Below, one piece after another: positions 1-7,440 of a stretch of DNA of 64,000 nt. The stretch covers positions 962,001 through 1,026,000 of the forward strand of contig CATOTC010000001.1 in the NCBI GenBank assembly GCA_951812975.1, in the 5' to 3' direction. Source of the DNA: an uncultured Acidimicrobiales bacterium. Lineage in GTDB: Bacteria; Actinomycetota; Acidimicrobiia; Acidimicrobiales; Aldehydirespiratoraceae. The notes beneath the pieces were generated by a model. It did no database searches. It was not told the origin of the DNA and was given only the letters and a program-made list of their open reading frames with translations. The position numbers were made by a program, and so were the translations under genes. Within the stretch, counting starts at the first letter, position 1; each line of letters opens with the position of its first letter.

Positions 1-2
1 GG

Positions 3-428
3 CTGTTCATCTCCGGTGAGGGCGGATGGGGCGGCGACCGCGGGCCGGCAAGCGACTGGGCGCTTCCCGAACGCGAAGCCGACACGGTGGTCGGTTACGA
101 CACCCGCACCGACCAGGCCCTGTTGTACCGCCTCAACGGCGATCGCAACCCGCTTCACAGCGATCCGTCCTTCGCGGCAATGGCGGGGTTCGACAAGCCG
201 ATCCTGCACGGCCTCTGTACCTTCGGTTTCACCGGGAGGGCGTTGCTGCACGGACGCTGTGGGGGCGACACCAGCCGGTTCGGGTCGATGGGCGGCCGCT
301 TCAAGTCTCCGGTCATACCCGGCGAGCGTCTCGACGTCCACATGTGGGATGTGAACGGCCGGACTCTGTTCCAAACCCGGGTCGGCGACCGAGTCGTCTT
401 CGACGCCGGCGTCTTCACCACCCGCTAA
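3..428 (+). CDS. MaoC-type (R)-hydratase, C-terminal part (partial)
   Basis: The window opens inside this gene; read in frame from base 3, about 141 codons to the TAA at 426-428 are visible and the start lies upstream. The visible part carries the hot-dog hydratase signature YRLNGDRNPLHSDP followed by GFDKPILHGLCTFG; the Asp and His of the GDxNPxH motif are the usual catalytic pair for adding water to trans-2-enoyl-CoA. Family knowledge therefore points to an (R)-specific enoyl-CoA hydratase or a multifunctional-enzyme-type 2-enoyl hydratase acting in fatty acid or sterol side-chain metabolism. Because the N-terminal half is missing, a single or double hot-dog architecture cannot be decided. 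The substrate is unknown. Confidence 0.85.
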   Translation: MFISGEGGWGGDRGPASDWALPEREADTVVGYDTRTDQALLYRLNGDRNPLHSDPSFAAMAGFDKPILHGLCTFGFTGRALLHGRCGGDTSRFGSMGGRFKSPVIPGERLDVHMWDVNGRTLFQTRVGDRVVFDAGVFTTR

Positions 429-748
429 CCCATCCCGGAGTTCGAATACCGACGCGACATCGGCCCATGCCGCGCATTCATATCCATAGCTCCATTGCTT
501 GCTCTGATCATTGGAGCCTGCACAAGACCCAGGGTGAATCAGGCCAGGTGCGGGCTCAGTTGTCGATGGTTGCGAGCGCAGCGGACACCTCACAGTGAGG
601 TAGGGCCTTGTAGTGCTCGACTTGTGCATCACCGTTGGTTGCTGGCGCCGCGGTCAGTGCCGGGCCCGCGGAGTCGTCGCTGCGGTGGCACTCAGCGATG
701 GCACAGCGCATCACTACACCGATGCGGTACTTGACCTTGCGGGCGGTC
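429..748. other. Intergenic region without a supported gene
   Basis: This 320-base stretch lies between the end of the MaoC gene and the end of the convergent ATPase gene. Reading frames cross it but none shows a recognisable product. A 15-base perfect inverted repeat, ACCTCACAGTGAGGT, lies at 587-601; it could be part of a bidirectional transcription stop but has no T-tract, so it is not called as a terminator. Confidence 0.4.
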
Positions 749-1981
749 TCACGCTTCCCAGAGGGCGGAGATGGGGATGGCTTCGATCTGATCGGCGAGG
801 CGGTACTTGCGTCGGCCGACATGCAGGACGGCGCCTGCTGCGAACCGGGGTCCCAATTCGTCGCGGAGCCACTCGATATGGCGGGCATCGCCGACGTTGG
901 GTGCGTTGGTCGCCTTGATCTCGATGGCGAGTACGCCACGGGCGCCATAGTCGGCAATCAAGTCGACCTCGCGGCGACCATCTGCCAATCGCAGGTGACT
1001 CAACTGCGGACCGCGGGTCATCAGAGCCGTCTCGGCCCGCAACTGGTTGATGACGAAGGTCTCCAAGAGCCTCCCGAGCAGATCACCGCTGGACATCACA
1101 GTTGCGACGTCGACGCCAACCGCCGCGCCCCACAGGCCGGTGTCTGCCACGAGGCGTTTGCGTCCTTTGACAAGTCGCGCCAGCCGGTTGCTGTGCCACG
1201 CCGGCAGCTCCGCGATTATGCCGAGATCGCTGAGCAAATGCGTGTAGGCGGTACCAGTCCGATGGTTGATCCCCGCAGAGTTGTTGAGTGTGGTATCCGT
1301 CGCCAGACCTGCTGTGTTGAGCGCGTACGCATCGAAGAAGCGACCGAGACGGGCGCTGTCGGGGGACGCACCCAACGTTGACGGGTCGCGGTTCAACATG
1401 TGGCTGAGGTACCCGTCGAGCCAGGCGTCGCGGCGCGCGGTCTCGCGCTCCAGGACTGCTTCGGGATACCCGCCCCTGAGCGCCAGTTCCACGTAGCCGC
1501 GCAGGTCCGGTGGGTCCGCCGGCTGTCGGATGCTTTCGCCTGTGCGCAGAATCTCGAGGAATTCGACGCCGATGGTTCCGAACTGCTCGCGCTCGGTCAT
1601 CGGGTGAATGGTCACCGGGAGCAAGCGGCCTGTACCGGGCCACAGGGAGGGATCGCGAGCAGAGCGGACCGAACCGCTGAGAATGAACCTTCCGGGAGCA
1701 CGCTCAGTGTCGACGGCTCGTTTGACTGCACCGAGCACCTCTGGGACAACCTGCCATTCGTCGAGCAGGATCGGCGGTTCGAGATCTCGCAAGGCGGCGT
1801 CGGGATCGGCCCGCACAGCAGCAGCCTCTTCGGCGTTGTCCAATTGAACCACTGTCGCTGCGTGCCGACGGGCGGTGGTCGTCTTGCCGGTAGCACGTGC
1901 ACCGGTGACGAACAACGCCGCGGGGGATTCGGCCAAGAACTCGATCCTGGAGTCGGCCATTCGAGGTATGTAGTCTGCCAC
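749..1981 (-). CDS. AAA ATPase with DUF4143 (PD-(D/E)XK-like) C-terminal domain
   Basis: 410 residues, two-domain AAA_14/DUF4143 organisation. Walker A is GARATGKT at residues 27-34 and Walker B is ILLDEWQ around residue 74. The C-terminal third holds VDLIADYGARGVLAIEIKA, the D..ExK pattern of a restriction-endonuclease-like fold. The N-terminus (ADYIPRMAD) matches the typical Y-I-P-R opening of the family and supports the GTG start at 1981; an in-frame ATG exists at 1960. Function is not established for the family; a nucleic-acid or defence-related ATPase role is often assumed. A paralogue of the same architecture lies at 55424-56713. Directly upstream are three 23-bp-spaced repeats, the last ending one base before the start codon. 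Confidence 0.88.
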   Translation of the reverse strand: MADYIPRMADSRIEFLAESPAALFVTGARATGKTTTARRHAATVVQLDNAEEAAAVRADPDAALRDLEPPILLDEWQVVPEVLGAVKRAVDTERAPGRFILSGSVRSARDPSLWPGTGRLLPVTIHPMTEREQFGTIGVEFLEILRTGESIRQPADPPDLRGYVELALRGGYPEAVLERETARRDAWLDGYLSHMLNRDPSTLGASPDSARLGRFFDAYALNTAGLATDTTLNNSAGINHRTGTAYTHLLSDLGIIAELPAWHSNRLARLVKGRKRLVADTGLWGAAVGVDVATVMSSGDLLGRLLETFVINQLRAETALMTRGPQLSHLRLADGRREVDLIADYGARGVLAIEIKATNAPNVGDARHIEWLRDELGPRFAAGAVLHVGRRKYRLADQIEAIPISALWEA

Positions 1982-1994
1982 AACCGCAGACTAC
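1970..1994. promoter_or_regulatory. Inverted repeat over the ATPase start codon
   Basis: Nine-base perfect arms GTAGTCTGC (1970-1978) and GCAGACTAC (1986-1994) flank a seven-base centre that contains the GTG start codon of the minus-strand ATPase at 1981. In RNA this would place the start codon in a hairpin loop; in DNA it could be an operator. Role is inferred from position only. Confidence 0.45.
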
Positions 1995-2283
1995 CAATTC
2001 TGCACGACTTCTAATACAAGTTCTGCACATAATTGACTACGAATTTTGCACAAAGCCGATGTGGAACCCATGGGTTCTCGGGGGTCAGGCCATTGAAATC
2101 GGCCACCAGAACGCCGTTCGGTCCCTGATCCAGAGTGATATACCAAGCGGAACCTCCTACATGAGAACCCTAGAATCGCATGACAAACACACCATCGCAT
2201 CGGCATATTGAGAAACTGGTCGCATTCAACTTAAGACTCTTCGTTCCAGACCGATCCGGATTCGGGCGTTAGCGTGATCCAAG
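1982..2283. other. Intergenic region between divergent genes
   Basis: About 300 bases separate the minus-strand ATPase from the plus-strand lipoprotein. The first 70 bases hold the three 23-bp-spaced repeats and are relatively AT-rich. No open frame with recognisable content and no RNA gene was seen in the remainder. Confidence 0.5.
1983..2051 (-). repeat. Three direct repeats with exact 23-bp period upstream of the DUF4143 ATPase
   Basis: Read on the minus strand, three units begin with GTGCAAAATTCGTAG, GTGCAGAACTTGTAT and GTGCAGAATTGGTAG, at forward positions 2051, 2028 and 2005 (descending). The spacing is exactly 23 bp each time and about 14 bases per unit are conserved (GTGCARAAYTNGTA). 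The last unit abuts the gene start. This arrangement suggests an operator bound by a protein array, about two helical turns per site. The second DUF4143 gene has the same layout with a different motif. Confidence 0.75.
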
Positions 2284-2703
2284 ATGCGATCGCTCCGCAT
2301 TCCTGTTCCGCTTCTCACCTGCATGGTCTGTTGGGCTGTGCTCTGTCTGGGTGCATGTGGGACGCAGACTGATGCAGGTGTGCACGAAGTCGCTGAGGAT
2401 CCATACTTGGTTCCCACCGCGTTTCCAGACTGTCGGTGGCAAGAAGGCGCTGACTCAGACTATGCGGAGGGAGGCGGGTACCCGACAGCTCGCGAGGCTC
2501 TCGTCGAATACCCGATCGAGGAACTTTTCTACGACAACTTTGAGGTCATCGACCAGACCGGCGGCACTGTGACCTGGAAAATCAGCGATGCAGAGGGCAC
2601 CCGCGCGGGAGAGGTCACGGCGCGCCAATTCGGTTCGGGGCTGTGGGGGGTCGAGACTGCTCTGTTCTGTTTGCCGAGTCGAATAGTGGCGGACCTCGAA
2701 TAG
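2284..2703 (+). CDS. Small lipoprotein of unknown function
   Basis: 139 residues starting at an ATG. The first 25 residues form a lipoprotein signal peptide (RSLRIP then a hydrophobic run) ending in the lipobox LGAC, with Cys about residue 25, so the mature protein should be anchored on the outer face of the membrane. The remainder (for example FPDCRWQEG and VTWKISDAEGTRAGEV) is a compact soluble domain with two further cysteines that could pair. No family was recognised. It sits alone between divergent and codirectional neighbours without obvious operon partners. Confidence 0.72.
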   Translation: MRSLRIPVPLLTCMVCWAVLCLGACGTQTDAGVHEVAEDPYLVPTAFPDCRWQEGADSDYAEGGGYPTAREALVEYPIEELFYDNFEVIDQTGGTVTWKISDAEGTRAGEVTARQFGSGLWGVETALFCLPSRIVADLE

Positions 2704-2786
2704 TGCCCGGTCGGCCAGGGCCGGCCAAATCCCCGATCTAGTACGTCTTTGGCTCATTCGCTCGACCAATATGTAACGTCAGGGCG

Positions 2787-4154
2787 ATGTATGTTCCTGC
2801 GGCTGAACACACCGGGCAGATCACTGCATGGCTTGAGCGCGAGTTGGGCGGCAGAGTCGTGGACATCAAGAAGCAGCCTCGTTGGCGGCCGGTGTGGTTC
2901 GCCGACCTGGAGCGTGACGGCGAGACCCTGGAACTGTGCGTGCGGACCGAGCGGTCCGACATGCCGTTGATCTTCCCGCTCGAACACGAGATGCGCTTCC
3001 AGTCGCTGCTGGACGAGCGCGGCATCCCTGTCGCCGCAGTTCACGGAATGATCGATACGCCCTATGCCTATGTGATGGACCGAGTCGGGGGTCAGGAACA
3101 CTTCGGTGACACCCGCGACGACGAGCGGGCAGCGGCAGTTGACGACTACCTCGGGCATCTTGCCCGACTTCATGCGCTCGATCCAGAACCCTTCGCCGCC
3201 GCCGGAATCACCCGGGCAGAGACCCCTGCTGCATCAGGGACCGTGGGTCTGGCCCGCTACGAGGAGGTCTACCGATCCCAGAAGGTTCACCCGGACCCGT
3301 TCCTGGAGTTCTGTCTAGGGTGGCTGCGGCGCAACCCGCCCGACTCCAAAGGACGTGAAGCCCCCATCGTGTGGGACTCGGGCCAGTTCCATCACGCCGA
3401 CGGCAAGATCGTGGCCCTGCTCGACCTGGAGATCGCCCACATCGGCGATCCGATGATGGACCTCGCTGCCTGGAGGATGCGCGACACCATCGTCGGTTAC
3501 GGCGACATGGCAACGCTGTACGCCCGCTACGAAGACCTGCGGGGCGAACCAATCGACATCGAGGCCATCCAGCACCACCATTTCGTGTTCACGCTCACCA
3601 ACCAACTTGCTTTCAGCGCCGCCATCAAAGAGCCGCCGGCCAACTCGGACCTCATGACCAACCTGCAATGGTGCTACGAGACCAACCTGTTCGCCACCGA
3701 AGCACTCGCCGAGATGCTCGAGATCGAGTTGCCTCAAGTCGAGATGCCCGAACCCCGAGTCTCACAGGCGTCCGCCGGCCATCAACACCTCGTGGGCATG
3801 CTGCGCTCGCAGCAGATAGACGATGAGGTTCAGCGCCACCAGATCCGCACCGCTTTCCGTCTGGCCCGCCACCTGCAACGCATCGACGAGGTCGGCGACG
3901 CCACCGAACAGGCCAACCTCGACGACCTTCACCGCCTCGTCGGCCACAGACCGGCCGACTGGCGGGAGGGTGAGGCCGAACTTGAGCGTTTTGTGCTCGC
4001 CAACGCCGACACGAGCGTGCACGACGAGGAGTTGGTGAAGTTGTTCCATCGCCGCAACCTGCGCGCCCACATGCTGTTGGGACCGCCGGGCTCGGCGATG
4101 ACCCACCATCATCAGATCCAAACGTTCTCCGGCGACTCTGGAGGCGTGAAATGA
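2787..4154 (+). CDS. Phosphotransferase (APH/ACAD10-like) family protein
   Basis: 455 residues. The fold is that of the APH-type kinases: an N-terminal lobe with LELCVRTERSD, HLARLHALDPEPF in the helical part, and a C-lobe with WDSGQFHH followed by LLDLEIAHIGDPMMDLA, which corresponds to the catalytic loop and the metal-binding DxE of the family. The usual catalytic HGDxxxxN reads WDSGQFHH here, so His and Asn are replaced while Asp is kept. A roughly 140-residue C-terminal extension follows the kinase core. The stop overlaps the start of the DUF1214 gene by four bases (ATGA), so the two are probably co-translated. Homologues often sit with acyl-CoA metabolism genes, but the substrate is unknown. 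Confidence 0.75.
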   Translation: MYVPAAEHTGQITAWLERELGGRVVDIKKQPRWRPVWFADLERDGETLELCVRTERSDMPLIFPLEHEMRFQSLLDERGIPVAAVHGMIDTPYAYVMDRVGGQEHFGDTRDDERAAAVDDYLGHLARLHALDPEPFAAAGITRAETPAASGTVGLARYEEVYRSQKVHPDPFLEFCLGWLRRNPPDSKGREAPIVWDSGQFHHADGKIVALLDLEIAHIGDPMMDLAAWRMRDTIVGYGDMATLYARYEDLRGEPIDIEAIQHHHFVFTLTNQLAFSAAIKEPPANSDLMTNLQWCYETNLFATEALAEMLEIELPQVEMPEPRVSQASAGHQHLVGMLRSQQIDDEVQRHQIRTAFRLARHLQRIDEVGDATEQANLDDLHRLVGHRPADWREGEAELERFVLANADTSVHDEELVKLFHRRNLRAHMLLGPPGSAMTHHHQIQTFSGDSGGVK

Positions 4155-5260
4155 CCGATGAAGATCTGTCGGTGGCCGCATGGCGGGAATTCTGTGAGGC
4201 CATGGCCGACGCCGGAGAAATGGTGCTCGCACCCGGCGTACCCGAACATCGCAACATCCGGGCCGAGGGGATTCGAACACTGAGCCGATATCTCACGTTC
4301 GCATTGGAACGGTGCCTGGAACGGGGTGACCCGACCCGGCCTGCTTTCGTGGATGTGCAGACGCCGATTCGAAAGTACATGGGCGACAACCCTGACCAGA
4401 CCTATTTTTCTGCCGTGGTGAGCGGCGACCGCTCCTATCGCATCAGAGCTTCCGCAGCGGGCACAGTGGCAGTTGAGATCGGCGTGTACGCCGGGGACTT
4501 CGGAGCAAACAGCGGAGGCAGGCGACTAGTCAGCGCGGTGGAGGACACCACCCTGCGACTCAACAACGACGGCACATACGAATTGCTGTTGACCCCCGAC
4601 CCGGACCCCGGCGATCCCAACCAACTGCGACTGGACCCCGATTCCACCTCGGTGTTGATCCGAACGTACTTCACCGACCTACAGGTCCGGCTGGCGCACC
4701 CCCGACCGACGATTGAAGCCGTTGCGGCGCCCGAACCCGCACCCATGCTCACCCCCGAGCACCTGAAGCAGAAACTGGAACTGGCCGCGCTGCATGCCGT
4801 CGGATCGTTCCGGTGGTGGGGGCGGTTCGCATCTCAGGGGCATCAATTCGCGCCCGTCAACACCTTCGCCCCCCTGCCGGACGATGGCGACATGCACACG
4901 CCCGAGAATGTGCGCTACTTCTCAGGAGACTGGCAGCTTGGTCCCGACGAAGCACTGGTGATCGACTTCGACCCTTCAGCCGGTGCCGACTACTGGGGAG
5001 TCGTGCTGATCACCCACTGGGGAGAGACCGTCGACTGGCTGACCCGCCCGACGGTCATCAACAAAGAGACTGCAGTGCGGCGCCAAGACGGATCGGTGCG
5101 TGTTGTAGTCGCACACGAGGACCCGGGCGTCCCCAACTGGCTCGACACCGCCGGGCATCCCAAGGGATCGCTGAGCCTCCGCTGGTTCCGCTCCAACGCT
5201 CCCCTACCCGCGGCTGCGTCCCGAGTCGTGGCTTTAGGCCAAGTTGCCACGCTCGACTAG
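4151..5260 (+). CDS. DUF1214-domain protein
   Basis: 369 residues, start ATG overlapping the previous stop. The C-terminal half has the DUF1214 pattern: FDPSAGADYWGVVL, WLTRPTVINKETAV, and the terminal VPNWLDTAGHPKGSLSLRW. DUF1214/DUF1254 proteins are beta-rich and of unknown biochemical function; in actinomycetes they lie near sterol or acyl-CoA genes. There is no signal peptide. Its last 27 bases overlap the end of the convergent tag gene (5234-5260), so the 3' ends of two messages are complementary there. The domain assignment is firm; the job is not. Confidence 0.8.
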   Translation: MTDEDLSVAAWREFCEAMADAGEMVLAPGVPEHRNIRAEGIRTLSRYLTFALERCLERGDPTRPAFVDVQTPIRKYMGDNPDQTYFSAVVSGDRSYRIRASAAGTVAVEIGVYAGDFGANSGGRRLVSAVEDTTLRLNNDGTYELLLTPDPDPGDPNQLRLDPDSTSVLIRTYFTDLQVRLAHPRPTIEAVAAPEPAPMLTPEHLKQKLELAALHAVGSFRWWGRFASQGHQFAPVNTFAPLPDDGDMHTPENVRYFSGDWQLGPDEALVIDFDPSAGADYWGVVLITHWGETVDWLTRPTVINKETAVRRQDGSVRVVVAHEDPGVPNWLDTAGHPKGSLSLRWFRSNAPLPAAASRVVALGQVATLD

Positions 5261-5896
5261 CAAACGCATTTCTTCGATCTTCCGGCGGCGGTGACAGCCG
5301 TCGAGATGATCGTTGACGATGCCAGCCGCCTGCATCAGGGCGTAGCAGGTGGTGGGTCCGACGAAGCGCCAGCCCAGCTTCTTGAGCGCCCTGCTCATCG
5401 CCGTCGACTCGGCCGTGGTCGCCATGTCTGCCACCGCCGCGTGGTCTATCCGCGCCGGCCGGGCCCCATGTTCGGGCTCGAAACTCCAGAAGAACGCGGC
5501 GAGCGAGCCGTAAGCCTCCACCGTGTCGATGGCGGCGCGGGCGTTGTTGATCGTCGCTTCGATCTTGCCTCGGTGCCGAACGATGCCGGCATCGCCGAGC
5601 AGCCGTTCCACATCACCCGAACCGAAGCGGGCCACCTGCTCGAAGTCGAAGCCGCTGAACGCGGCTCGGAAGTGGGTCCGCTTGCGGAGGATCGTCAACC
5701 AGGAGAGACCCGATTGGAAACCCTCCAGACACATCTTCTCGTAGAGCCGCAGATCATCGAGGACCGGCACGCCCCACTCCCGGTCGTGATACGCCGCGTA
5801 GTCGTCGTGCCCTTCTCCCCACCAGCAAGCCAGCGTTCCATCAGCCCGCTGCGCCAGACCCTCCGGCAGTCCCTCATCACCCGCAGCAGCACTCAC
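5234..5896 (-). CDS. tag: DNA-3-methyladenine glycosylase I
   Basis: 220 residues, the usual length plus a short tail. Diagnostic Tag motifs are present: CWWGEGHDDYAAYHDREWG near the N-terminus and HLDGCHRR near the C-terminus, whose Cys/His residues match the zinc-binding set of Tag, and GFQSGLSWLTILRKR, part of the base-recognition pocket. It excises 3-methyladenine in base-excision repair. It follows the AAA ATPase gene by ten bases on the same strand, so the two probably share a transcript. The 3' end overlaps the convergent DUF1214 gene. Confidence 0.93.
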   Translation of the reverse strand: MSAAAGDEGLPEGLAQRADGTLACWWGEGHDDYAAYHDREWGVPVLDDLRLYEKMCLEGFQSGLSWLTILRKRTHFRAAFSGFDFEQVARFGSGDVERLLGDAGIVRHRGKIEATINNARAAIDTVEAYGSLAAFFWSFEPEHGARPARIDHAAVADMATTAESTAMSRALKKLGWRFVGPTTCYALMQAAGIVNDHLDGCHRRRKIEEMRLLVERGNLA

Positions 5897-5906
5897 CGCG
5901 AAACTC

Positions 5907-7349
5907 TCAGCTGCGGCCGCGGAACTGGGACTTGGTTCCCCCTCCGTCCTTGTTGAGACGCTTCATGAGGTGGAGGCCTTCGAGAATCAACTCTGTGGCG
6001 CTGGCCACCAGAGCCGGCGACTCAGACTGGCCCTCGTCTGCCAACAGAGCCTGAACCGGCGCAATGAACGCCGGAATCTGCTCGAGCATCGCCGCGTACG
6101 CCTCGTCGGTCACGTCTTCGCCGGTGTCGACCACAAGGTCGCCCTCGAACGCCTCGACCACCCCGAGATGGGTGTCGGACGGCACCCGCTGTTTGAACAC
6201 TGCGAGCACCGCGGCCCGCACGAGGTTGTTGAGAATCTCCCCGTCGCGCCCCTCGTCGAGTGTCTCCATCTCGACCTTTCCCGAAGTTGACGCGGGCAGC
6301 GCCTCAAGGTCGACGATGCGCGGCACCACATGGCTGCCACCGGCTCGCAGCGTGCGTCGCACGGCGTTGGCGACCATGACCTCCTCGTTGGCGATCGACA
6401 GCCGCACCGACACGCCCGAACGTTGCGAGATATGCTGGCTGGCGCGGGCCGCGTGAGTCAGAGTCGCCACGATCTCGCTCATGAACGACGGCACCGACAC
6501 CTCGACATCGCCGGTGAAGGCGACTTCGGCCTCCTGTTCGACTATCGCCATCTCAGTGTCGACGTCGAGGGGGTAATGGGTGCGGATCTGGGAGCCGAAA
6601 CGGTCCTTGAGAGGCGTGATGATCCGGCCGCGGTTGGTGTAGTCCTCCGGGTTCGCCGATGCCACGAGCACCACGTCGAGCGGCAGCCTCACCTTGTGGC
6701 CCCGTATCTGCACGTCGCGTTCCTCCAACACGTTGAGCAGACCGACCTGGATGCGCTCCGCGAGGTCGGGGAGTTCATTCATCGCGAAGATGCCGCGGTT
6801 GGTACGCGGTACCAGGCCGTAGTGGATCGTCAGCTCATCGGAGAGATAACGACCTTCGGCCACCCGGATCGGATCGACCTCACCGATCAGGTCGGCGATG
6901 GAGGTGTCGGGCGTGGCCAGTTTCTCCCCCAGCCGATCATCGCGATGAACCCATGAGATCGCGGTGTCGTCGCCGTGTTCTGCGATCAGATCACGTGCGT
7001 AGCGTGAGATCGGGTTGTACGGGTCGTCGTTGATCTCGGATCCGGCGATGATCGGCATCCACTCGTCGAGCAGGTTGGTGAGGCCGCGGATCATGCGGGT
7101 CTTGGCCTGTCCCCGTTCACCCAGAAAGATGATGTCGTGACCTGCGATCAGGGCGTTTTCGAGCTGTGGGTTGACGGTATTGTCATAGCCCAACACTTCA
7201 CTGAACAGCGGCTCGGACCCGCGGATGCGCTCGATGGTGTTGTTGCGCAGTTCCTGGTGGACGGGAACCGACTCCCATCCACTGTCACGAAGCGCCCCCA
7301 GGGTCTCTGGTCTCAGTGTCTTTGATCTCACGGGCTCTGATCTCACCAT
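5907..7349 (-). CDS. MoxR/ChlI-like AAA+ ATPase (magnesium-chelatase-like)
   Basis: 480 residues. Walker A is GERGQAKT near residue 97; the pore and sensor regions include FAMNELPDLAERIQVGLLNVLEER, the typical helix-2 insert region of the ChlI/MoxR clade, and VLVASANPEDYTNRGRII, the sensor-1 Asn. Such ATPases normally remodel a partner protein together with a VWA-domain protein encoded next door. No VWA gene is adjacent here: the downstream neighbour is tag. The GTG or ATG region at 7347-7349 leaves only about 90 bases to the divergent GH2 gene if that starts at 7441. The assignment to the family is solid; the client is unknown. Confidence 0.85.
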   Translation of the reverse strand: MVRSEPVRSKTLRPETLGALRDSGWESVPVHQELRNNTIERIRGSEPLFSEVLGYDNTVNPQLENALIAGHDIIFLGERGQAKTRMIRGLTNLLDEWMPIIAGSEINDDPYNPISRYARDLIAEHGDDTAISWVHRDDRLGEKLATPDTSIADLIGEVDPIRVAEGRYLSDELTIHYGLVPRTNRGIFAMNELPDLAERIQVGLLNVLEERDVQIRGHKVRLPLDVVLVASANPEDYTNRGRIITPLKDRFGSQIRTHYPLDVDTEMAIVEQEAEVAFTGDVEVSVPSFMSEIVATLTHAARASQHISQRSGVSVRLSIANEEVMVANAVRRTLRAGGSHVVPRIVDLEALPASTSGKVEMETLDEGRDGEILNNLVRAAVLAVFKQRVPSDTHLGVVEAFEGDLVVDTGEDVTDEAYAAMLEQIPAFIAPVQALLADEGQSESPALVASATELILEGLHLMKRLNKDGGGTKSQFRGRS

Positions 7350-7440
7350 GCCCGAACCCTACACCGGTGTTCTGGCGGTGCCATCAGTCGGAAACCGGCG
7401 CCCCGCACCGCCAGAACGACCCAGCAGTACGCTCGACGGG

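Noticed and set aside
556-957. Minus-strand ORF running through the ATPase gene end
   Set aside because: Most of it overlaps the DUF4143 gene in another frame; the remaining part shows no recognisable product or ribosome site.
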